Positions 1 through 6,400 of a stretch of 8,190 bases of DNA are shown here, in pieces. The first letter of the stretch is position 1; every line of letters starts with the position of its first letter. The notes beneath the pieces were generated by a model. That model saw only the letters and a program-made list of their open reading frames with translations. It was not told where the DNA came from and did not search any database. Source of the stretch: an uncultured Paracoccus sp. (GTDB lineage: Bacteria > Pseudomonadota > Alphaproteobacteria > Rhodobacterales > Rhodobacteraceae); assembly GCF_946221145.1 (NCBI RefSeq), contig NZ_CAMIOH010000142.1, positions 1 to 8,190 on the forward strand, read 5' to 3'. A program made the position numbers and the translations under genes.

Positions 1-29
1 AGCCTGTCACCCCGAGGAGGAACGATTTC

Positions 30-1001
30 ATGCGCATATCCGTCATCACCGCCATGGCCCTGACTACGGCCCTGGCCGCCCCCGGCGTCGCAAGCGCCTA
101 TCCCGACCGCCCGATCACCGTGATCGTGCCGTTTTCGGCGGGTGGGCCGACCGATACCGTCACACGGCTGATCGCCCGCGCCATGTCGGACGATCTGGGT
201 CAGCAGGTTCTTGTCGAAAATGTCGGCGGCGCGGGCGGCACGCTGGGCGCGGCCCGCGTGGCCCAGTCGGACAATGACGGCCACACCCTGCTGTTGCATC
301 ACATCGGCATGGCGACGGCGCCGGCGCTCTATCCGAACCTGCCCTATGATCCGGCGGCGGATTTCGAATATGTGGGCCTGGTGACCGAGGTGCCGATGGT
401 CATCGCCGCGCGCCCCGATCTGGAACACGAGACCCTGGCCGAGGTGATCGACTGGGCCAGGTCCGAGGGCGAGGGCGTGCTCTATGCCAATGCCGGGATC
501 GGCGCGGCCAGCCATCTGTGCGGGCTTTTGTTCATGGACGCGATCCAGACGCCGCTGACGACGATCCCCTATCAGGGCACCGGCCCGGCGCTGACCGATC
601 TGATGGGCGGACAGGTCGATCTGCTGTGCGACCAGACCACCAACACCACCAACCAGATCCGCGAAGGCACCATCAGGGCCTATGCCGTCACCGTCCCCGA
701 ACGGCTGGACAACCTGCCCGATCTTCCCACCCCGGCCGAGGCAGGGCTGGGCGATTTCCAGATCTCGATCTGGCACGGCCTTTATGCGCCGTCCGGCACC
801 GATGCGGCCATCGTCCAGCGTCTGTCGGCGGCCCTGCAAACGGCGCTGTCCGATGACACGGTGATCGCGCGCTTTGCCGATCTGGGCACCGTCCCGTCGC
901 CGGCCGAGGACGCGACGCCCGCCGCGTTGCAGGCCAAGATCACCGGCGAAATCGCCCTCTGGGCACCGATCATCGAGGCGGCGGGCGAATTCGCCAACTG
1001 A
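30..1001 (+). CDS. tctC: TctC/Bug-family periplasmic substrate-binding protein of a TTT transporter
   Basis: This is the extracytoplasmic receptor of a tripartite tricarboxylate transporter: it binds a small organic anion in the periplasm and delivers it to TctAB. The ATG at 30 follows a strong GAGGAGG Shine-Dalgarno at 14-20. Residues 1-23 form a signal peptide with a short basic start, an Ala/Leu-rich core and an ASA cleavage site before Tyr24. The mature protein opens with YPDRPITVIVPFSAGG and then PTDTVTR (residues 24-46), the usual start of Bug-family proteins. Further family traits are VENVGGAGG and the IPYQGTGPALTDLMGGQVD block. The length, 323 residues, is normal for the family. Cys164 and Cys200 could form a disulfide in the mature protein. 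tctB and tctA follow, completing the system. The family is certain; the ligand (citrate, another di- or tricarboxylate, an aromatic acid) cannot be told from sequence. Confidence 0.95.
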   Translation: MRISVITAMALTTALAAPGVASAYPDRPITVIVPFSAGGPTDTVTRLIARAMSDDLGQQVLVENVGGAGGTLGAARVAQSDNDGHTLLLHHIGMATAPALYPNLPYDPAADFEYVGLVTEVPMVIAARPDLEHETLAEVIDWARSEGEGVLYANAGIGAASHLCGLLFMDAIQTPLTTIPYQGTGPALTDLMGGQVDLLCDQTTNTTNQIREGTIRAYAVTVPERLDNLPDLPTPAEAGLGDFQISIWHGLYAPSGTDAAIVQRLSAALQTALSDDTVIARFADLGTVPSPAEDATPAALQAKITGEIALWAPIIEAAGEFAN

Positions 1002-1075
1002 TCGCCGCGCCCTGATCCGCGTCGGCACGGGCGGACATCCCCGCGCCGGCGCCTTCAACCTTTCCAATCCGTCCC

Positions 1076-1093
1076 CGGATCCCCGCCGATCCG
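1076..1093 (+). other. Intergenic stem-loop between tctC and tctB
   Basis: CGGATC (1076-1081) and GATCCG (1088-1093) are perfect 6-bp arms around a 6-nt loop, ending 17 nt before the tctB start. A 10-bp palindrome, GCGCCGGCGC, lies just upstream at 1043-1052. No T-run follows, so this is not a classic intrinsic terminator. In many binding-protein transporter operons, a hairpin after the receptor gene stabilises the receptor mRNA or partly attenuates read-through, giving more receptor than permease. That role is inferred here. In DNA of this GC content, short dyads also arise by chance. Confidence 0.4.
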
Positions 1094-1110
1094 CAACAAG
1101 GGAGACTGCG

Positions 1111-1560
1111 ATGCTGTCGCGTGATTACACCGACATCGTCGGAGGAGCAGTGCTGATCGCGGTCGGCCTGGGCTTTTCCGGCTATGCCTATACCCATTAC
1201 GACATGGGCACGATCAACCGCATGGGGCCGGGCATGTTCCCCGCCGCCATGGGCCTGATCCTGGCCGCCTTCGGGCTGATGCAGGCGATCCCGGCCTTTT
1301 TCCGCGCCGGGCCAATCCCCGAGATCCGCATCTGGTCGCCGATCTTCGTGCTGGCCAGCATCGGCGCCTTCGCGGCGATGATCCGGCCCTTCGGTCTGCT
1401 GCCCTCGATCGCGGTGCTGATCCTCATTTCGTCCTGCGCCGAACTGAAGCTGCGTCCGGTCAGCCTGCTGATCCTGACCGGGACGATGTGCGTGATGTCC
1501 TGGCTGATCTTCCGTGTCGGTCTGGGCGTGCCGCTGGCCATGGCCCGCTGGCCGTTCTGA
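1111..1560 (+). CDS. tctB: TctB-family small membrane subunit of TTT transporter
   Basis: This is the small, poorly conserved integral membrane subunit of a TctABC transporter, which works in the inner membrane with the large permease TctA. The product is 149 residues, typical of TctB. The ATG at 1111 follows AGGGAGA (1099-1105) at good spacing. The frame stays open upstream to 874, but that part is Arg/Pro-rich and overlaps the end of tctC, so it is not coding. Four hydrophobic segments are visible: roughly residues 6-28, 36-60, a third and fourth between about 70 and 105, and a final stretch at about 112-140 that may complete the set. The motif YDMGTINRMGPGMFPAAMG after the first segment matches the GT-x-x-RMGPG-x-FP signature of the family. 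It lies between tctC and tctA, and its stop overlaps the tctA ribosome-binding site, so translational coupling is likely. Confidence 0.92.
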   Translation: MLSRDYTDIVGGAVLIAVGLGFSGYAYTHYDMGTINRMGPGMFPAAMGLILAAFGLMQAIPAFFRAGPIPEIRIWSPIFVLASIGAFAAMIRPFGLLPSIAVLILISSCAELKLRPVSLLILTGTMCVMSWLIFRVGLGVPLAMARWPF

Positions 1561-1563
1561 GGG
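1559..1563 (+). promoter_or_regulatory. tctA Shine-Dalgarno overlapping tctB stop
   Basis: The bases GAGGG just before the ATG at 1571 share their first two positions with the tctB TGA stop (1558-1560). This decides the tctA start at 1571 over the in-frame start at 1514 inside tctB. It also implies that ribosomes finishing tctB help to start tctA. Confidence 0.7.
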
Positions 1564-1570
1564 GATCATC

Positions 1571-3100
1571 ATGGACATCCTTTCCAATATCGGTCTGGGG
1601 CTGGACACGGCGCTGACCTTCAACAACCTGCTGTATTGCTTTATCGGCGTGCTGCTGGGCACGCTGGTCGGCGTCATTCCGGGCATCGGCCATCTGGCGG
1701 CGATGTCGCTGCTGTTTCCGCTGACCTTCTATCTGGACCCGACGACCGCGCTGATCATGCTGGCGGGCATCTGGTATGGATCAAGCTATGGCGGCAATAC
1801 CGCCTCGATCCTGTTGAACATTCCGGGATCGCCCGCCAATGCCGTGACCTGCCTTGACGGCTATCCGATGGCGCGTCAGGGCCGGGGCGGTGTGGCGCTG
1901 CTGATGACCACGCTGGCCTCGTTCACCGGCGGGTCCATCGGCATCCTGCTGCTGATGGCCTTTGCCCAGGTCATCGCCGGATATGCGCTGCAATTTTCCT
2001 CGGCCGAGTATTTTTCGCTGATGGTTCTGGGCCTTGTCGCGGCCTCGACCATCTCGGAAGGGTCGGCGGTCAAGGGGCTGGCGATGGTGGTGCTGGGCAT
2101 CATGTTCGGCACGGTCGGATCGGACATCTATACCGGGTTGCCGCGCTTTTCGCTGGGCTATCTGGAGCTGATGGATTCGATCAATCTGGTCGCCCTGGCG
2201 ATGGGCATCTTCGGCGTGGCGGAAATCATCGCCTCGGTCCGGCGCATCAAGGCTGGCGACATCGACCCCGAAAGCGTCAAGATGCGCGCGATGAAGCCGA
2301 CCCGGCAGGATCTGCGGCGGTCATGGGGCGCGATGCTGCGCGGGTCGTCCATCGGCGCCTTCTTCGGCACGCTGCCCGGCACCGGCCCGTCCGTCGCGGC
2401 CTTCATGTCCTATGCCGTCGAAAAGAAGGTGTCCAAGAACCCCGAGGAGTTCGGCAAGGGCCGGATCGAGGGGATCATGGCGCCCGAATCCGCCAATAAT
2501 TCGGCCGACCAGACCTCGTTCATCCCGACGCTGAGCCTGGGGATCCCCGGCAGCCCCACCATGGCGCTGATGCTGGGCGCGCTGCTGATCCACGGCATCA
2601 CGCCGGGGCCCAGTCTGGTCACCGAACAGCCCTCGCTGTTCTGGGGCCTGATCATGAGCTTCTGGATCGGCAACCTGATGCTGGTGATCCTGAACGTGCC
2701 GCTGATCGGGGTCTGGGTGCGGATGCTGATGATCCCCTATCATCTGCTGTATCCGGCGGTGCTGATGTTCATCTGCATCGGCACCTATACCGTCAACAAT
2801 TCGGCCTTCGATATCTGGCTGGTGCTGTTCTTCGGCTTTCTGGGCTATCTGATGCGGATCTTCGGCTGGCCGGGCGCGCCGCTTCTGCTGGGCTTTGTCC
2901 TGGGGCCGCTGATGGAGGAACATTTCCGCCGCGCCATGCTGATGTCCCGGGGCGATTTCGGAACCTTCATCGACCGCCCGATTTCCGCCACGGTTCTGGG
3001 CATCACCGCCGCCCTGCTGCTGTGGACGGTCTGGTCCGCGCTGACCCACAAGCGGCGCCTGCGTCTGGGGGTGCAACCAACAAAGGGCAGCCCGGGCTGA
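1571..3100 (+). CDS. tctA: TctA-family large permease subunit of TTT transporter
   Basis: This is the large inner-membrane permease of the tripartite tricarboxylate transporter; it moves the substrate handed over by TctC, driven by an ion gradient. The product is 509 residues, close to the family norm of about 500, with around a dozen hydrophobic segments. The protein shows the two-fold internal repeat of TctA. The first half has G34-V-I-P-G-I-G40, then YGSSYGGNTASILLNIPG (69-86) and T-x-x-DGYP (93-99). The second half has GTLPGTG (266-272), APESANNSADQTS (304-316) and SLGIPGSP (322-329). These Pro-Gly hairpins and Asn/Ser-rich stretches are the conserved family signatures. The start at 1571 is preferred for its Shine-Dalgarno and because homologues begin close to the MDILSNIGLGL sequence. 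It is the last gene of the tctCBA operon. No truncation or frameshift is seen. Confidence 0.95.
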   Translation: MDILSNIGLGLDTALTFNNLLYCFIGVLLGTLVGVIPGIGHLAAMSLLFPLTFYLDPTTALIMLAGIWYGSSYGGNTASILLNIPGSPANAVTCLDGYPMARQGRGGVALLMTTLASFTGGSIGILLLMAFAQVIAGYALQFSSAEYFSLMVLGLVAASTISEGSAVKGLAMVVLGIMFGTVGSDIYTGLPRFSLGYLELMDSINLVALAMGIFGVAEIIASVRRIKAGDIDPESVKMRAMKPTRQDLRRSWGAMLRGSSIGAFFGTLPGTGPSVAAFMSYAVEKKVSKNPEEFGKGRIEGIMAPESANNSADQTSFIPTLSLGIPGSPTMALMLGALLIHGITPGPSLVTEQPSLFWGLIMSFWIGNLMLVILNVPLIGVWVRMLMIPYHLLYPAVLMFICIGTYTVNNSAFDIWLVLFFGFLGYLMRIFGWPGAPLLLGFVLGPLMEEHFRRAMLMSRGDFGTFIDRPISATVLGITAALLLWTVWSALTHKRRLRLGVQPTKGSPG

Positions 3101-3101
3101 G

Positions 3102-3157
3102 ATCCGGCTTGGCAATCCGGATGGGGGTGTCGGTCGGCGCAGTCGATGGGCACCCCC
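3102..3157 (+). terminator. Possible tctCBA transcription end: two weak hairpins
   Basis: Directly after the tctA stop, ATCCGG (3102-3107) pairs with CCGGAT (3117-3122) across a 9-nt loop. Then GGGGGTG (3123-3129) pairs with CACCCCC (3151-3157) across a 21-nt loop. Neither is followed by a T-run, so this is not a canonical intrinsic terminator. It could be a 3'-end stabilising structure or a Rho-associated site. The call rests on position and base pairing alone. Confidence 0.3.
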
Positions 3158-3263
3158 CAGGCCTGTCGTCAGAACCCGTCACTTCGCTATTGCCCGGCCA
3201 GGCACATTCCGAACTCCAGTCGCTCACCTGTCCCCGGGCGGAAACAGTTCGGTTTTAACCAAG

Positions 3264-3278
3264 TTTCCTGTTAGGAAA
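3264..3278. promoter_or_regulatory. Perfect palindrome TTTCCTGTTAGGAAA, candidate operator
   Basis: Arms TTTCCT and AGGAAA are exact inverse complements around a 3-base centre, inside the AT-rich island about 135 bases before the phosphoesterase start. An outer 5-bp inverted repeat, TTCGG (3248-3252) and CCGAA (3289-3293), brackets it almost symmetrically. This looks like a binding site for a dimeric repressor or activator overlapping the promoter. I cannot name the regulator, and it does not resemble a Pho box. Confidence 0.45.
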
Positions 3279-3368
3279 TGAAATTGTTCCGAAGCCTCGC
3301 GCGGGGGCAAGTTCTGCCCAAGACGAAGGGGTGGCGGCGTGGAAGCGGTGCCTGCCCTTTGCCGTGGC

Positions 3369-3404
3369 GCCGGACAGGTCCGGCTTGTCAGTTTCAGGGG
3401 ACAA
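3369..3404 (+). promoter_or_regulatory. Tandem dyads in the leader before the phosphoesterase start
   Basis: GCCGGAC (3369-3375) and GTCCGGC (3378-3384) form a 7-bp-arm near-palindrome with a 2-base centre; as RNA it folds into a 6-bp stem with a CAGG loop. Immediately after it, TTGTC (3385-3389) can pair with GACAA (3400-3404). The loop of this second stem carries most of the Shine-Dalgarno AGGGGA (3396-3401), and the stem takes its last bases. The pair could modulate ribosome access, or the first dyad could be a second protein-binding site. Function is inferred from pairing and position only. Confidence 0.3.
3396..3401 (+). promoter_or_regulatory. Shine-Dalgarno AGGGGA deciding the phosphoesterase start
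   Basis: AGGGGA lies 9 bases before the first of three consecutive ATG codons (3411, 3414, 3417). The longer frame from GTG at 3339 has no such site and adds 24 residues unlike the rest of the protein. The start is therefore placed at 3411, with 3414 or 3417 as close alternatives. Confidence 0.7.
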
Positions 3405-3410
3405 ACAGCG

Positions 3411-6400
3411 ATGATGATGGATTTCCTGCTGCGCCAGGGCGCGGCCTCGAGCTTCGACCTGAGCGACCTTTACCCCGGCGCGACCGGGTTCGCGATCACC
3501 ACCTCGGACGGCGCCAACGCGACCGCCGCGATCGCGGACGGCGTGCTGACCGTGACGCCCGGCGCCCTGGGTCACGCCGATCTGGTGCTGAGCTTTACCG
3601 ATGCCGATGGCAACAGCGTCACCGACAGCTTCCGCGCCATCGTCGCGGGCGAAAACGCCTATAGCATCATCGCGGTGCCGGATACGCAAAGCTATACCTC
3701 GACCGGCGACCCGGAGATCCGGGCCATGTTCGCCGGGATGATCCAGAACATCGCCGCCCACAAGGACGCGCTGAACATCGCCCATGTGTTGCAGGTGGGC
3801 GACGTGACCGACAACAATTACGACGCCCAGTGGCAGATCGCCCAGGACGCCTGGAGCCATATGGACGGCGTGATCGGCTATACGCTGGCGGTGGGCAACC
3901 ACGACATGGGCGATGGCGGCCATGCGCAGGACTTCACGTCCAAGATCGACGGCTATTTCACCCCCGAGCAACTGGGGACGGACGGCACCTATGACGGCTA
4001 TGACACGCCGTCCCTGCGCAACAGTTACAATACCTTCACCAGCCCGGACGGCCAGGACTGGCTGATCCTGAGCCTGGAACTGGGCGCGCCCGACGACGTG
4101 CTGCGTTGGGCGGGCGAGGTGATCGAGGGCCATCTGGACCACCGCGTCATCATCAACACCCATTCCTGGAACGGCGGCGACAAGCGCGTCGATCCGACCA
4201 CCGAGCCGCTGACCGGAGAGAACGGCGCCTGGGGTTACGGCATCCGCAACGATCCGCGCAACGTCAATGACGGCGAGGACATGTATCGCGAGCTGGCCTC
4301 GAAATACCCCAATATCAGCTTCACCTTCGGCGGCCACAACTTCCTGGACGGCGCCGAAACCGTGGTCAGCCAGACCGCGGGCGGCAACAGCCTGTATCAG
4401 GTCTTCGTCAACTATCAGAACGGCATCTCGGGCGAGATCACCGGCGCGGGCGATCCCTCGCTGGGCGGGCGCGGGGGCAATGGCGCCTTCCGCATCGTCG
4501 TCGTCGATCCCGACAACGACCGCATCACCACCCACACCAAGTTCACCGCGTTGGACAAATTCTTCGAACGCGTGGACCATCAGGAAACCTTCGAGAACGC
4601 CGGCATCGGCGCGCCCGAGGCGATGGCCATCGCCAAGGCCGGGGCCGATCTGGTCGTCACCGCCGATGCCGGGGGGCGGGCGGAACTGGTGCTGGACGCC
4701 TCGGGCACGATCCTGCCCGAGGATGGCCGCCCGCTGAGCTATGCCTGGTATGACGCCCAGGGCACGCTGCTGGCCCAGGGCGACACGCCCGCGCTGTCGG
4801 TGAATCTGGGCCAGGGCACCAACCGCCTGGTGCTGGAGGTCCGCGACGATCAGGGCCATGTCAGCCGCGACGACAGGACCGTCATCGTCGAAGGCCCGCG
4901 TTCCCTGCTGACCGAAACCTTCGACGACGGCATCGCGCAGGACTGGACCACGCCTGCCGCGCTGCGCGCGCCCTTTACGATCGGCAGCGATACCGGCTTC
5001 GGCAAACCCTCGGTCAGCGGCGGCGAAACCCTGGCGCTGAACCTGTCCTTCGATTCCAGCTTCCGGCCCTATGACAAGATGGTCGGCGATGTCATGGTGT
5101 CCTATGACGGCGGCGCCACGTGGTCAGTGCTGAAATCCTTTACCACCGCCAATAGCGGCGGCAACAGTTCGCTGGCCCATGTCAATGAACGCGTCTCGAT
5201 CGACTTTTTCGCCCCGGATTCGGCGGAATCGGTCATGGTCGGCTTTCGCGCCAGCCAGGCCGACAACGACTGGTGGTGGGCCATCGACGATGTGGAACTG
5301 AGCATCGAGACGCCCGAAGGCCGCAAGACCCTGCTGTCCGAGAGCTTCGACGGGCTGGCGGGCAAGCTGCAACCGGCCGTGGACGAGGCCATTCCCGCAG
5401 GCACGCCGGGCTGGACCCATGAGGCGCCCGAGGGCTGGGCCCGCGAGAACGCCGCCGAGATGCCCGCAGGCACCACCGAATGGAGCGGCTGGAGCTTTGC
5501 CACGCCGCAATTCTGGACCTCGGCCGATCAGCAGCAGCGGGACCATTTCACGCTGGGCGACGGCGTGATCGCCATCGCCGATCCCGATGAATGGGACGAT
5601 TTCAACGGCGGCGCGGCGGGACAGGCCGACAGCTTCGACAGCCGCCTGAAGACCCCCGCCATCGACCTGCGCCCCCATGGCGGCGGACAGACCGCCGCAC
5701 AGCCCGCCAGCGTGGTGCGCATCGACGCGCTTGCGCCGCATCAGGGCATTCTGGTGAAACCCGACGCCACCGGCGCGATCACCGAATACACGCTGGTGCT
5801 GGACATCCTGGCCGACCGGCCCGCGAAAAACTGGGCCGGGCTGCTTCAGACCGACGTGACCAACACGACCGATGCCGATGTCTATCTGCAAGGCGATGGC
5901 GGCATCGGCATCAGCAGCGTCTATGACGGCAGCTTCGCCTTTGGCCAGTGGAACCGCGTCACCATCAGCGTCAGCGTCGAGGACGGCGCCCATGTGATGC
6001 GCAAATATATCGACGGCACGCTGGTCGGCACCCAGACCGTGGACGGCAATGTGGCGAATGGCAGCCGCTGGACCATCGACGCGGACAAGGGCTTCCTGCT
6101 GTTCGCCGACCGCGACAACTATACCTCCGAGATGTTCGTGAACGCGGTGGCCTTTACCCCCGAACGCCTCTCGGATGCCCGGATCGCCGCGATGGGCAAG
6201 GTCGATGCCGATGGCCCGCTGGCCGGTTCGGACATCAAGGGCGCGTTCCAGTTGAACTTCGACGGGGCGTTGGACCAGCAGGATTTCGGGCAGGCCAGCA
6301 TCGGCACGCTGGGCGCCGCCGACAGCCTGGGGTCGTTCCTGGTCAAGGGCTCGGTCTTCGGCAATCCGAATGGCAAGGGCGAAGGCGCGCTTTATGCCCA

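Larger units (their letters stand above)
3101..3410. other. Intergenic region between tctA and the phosphoesterase gene
   Basis: This ~310-base stretch contains no convincing gene. The short open frames crossing it have no ribosome-binding site and read as low-complexity Arg/Pro/Gly sequence. The left third holds weak hairpins after tctA. Around 3241-3290 the base composition becomes clearly AT-richer than the surroundings, as expected for a promoter. It contains a perfect palindrome and an imperfect direct repeat (GAAACAGTTCGG at 3241-3252 and GAAATTGTTCCG at 3280-3291, 9 of 12 matching). The right end, from about 3300, looks like a 5' untranslated leader with two adjacent dyads before the start at 3411. 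No -35/-10 pair can be assigned with confidence. Confidence 0.6.

Noticed and set aside
984..995. 12-bp perfect palindrome GGCGAATTCGCC near the tctC 3' end
   Set aside because: It is within coding sequence for conserved-length tctC and contains no other operator features; chance is the simplest explanation.
874..1110. Upstream extension of the tctB frame
   Set aside because: It overlaps the tctC 3' end in another frame and reads as Arg/Pro/Ser-rich sequence; the ATG at 1111 has a clear AGGGAGA site.
1514..1570. ATG at 1514 as the tctA start
   Set aside because: It lies inside tctB and adds 19 residues (Trp/Arg/Pro-rich) not typical of TctA N-termini; the ATG at 1571 has its own ribosome-binding site.
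3163..3182. CTGTCGT...CCGTCAC as a Pho box that would link the phosphoesterase to phosphate starvation
   Set aside because: Pho boxes need near-identical 7-mers repeating every 11 bases. Here the units are degenerate and offset by 13, and lie 230 bases from the start.
3022..3258. 78-codon open frame across the tctA end and the intergenic region
   Set aside because: It overlaps tctA in another frame, lacks a ribosome-binding site, and has no recognisable features.
3339..3410. GTG start at 3339 extending the phosphoesterase by 24 residues
   Set aside because: No Shine-Dalgarno precedes it, the extra residues include two Cys and basic residues unlike the rest of the acidic protein, and a well-spaced AGGGGA serves the ATG at 3411.
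3255..4859. 534-codon minus-strand open frame over the promoter and 5' part of the phosphoesterase gene
   Set aside because: Same shadow effect. Its product is low-complexity Val/Ala/Gly/His sequence, and it would cover the catalytic motifs GDVTD and GNHD that clearly belong to the + strand.
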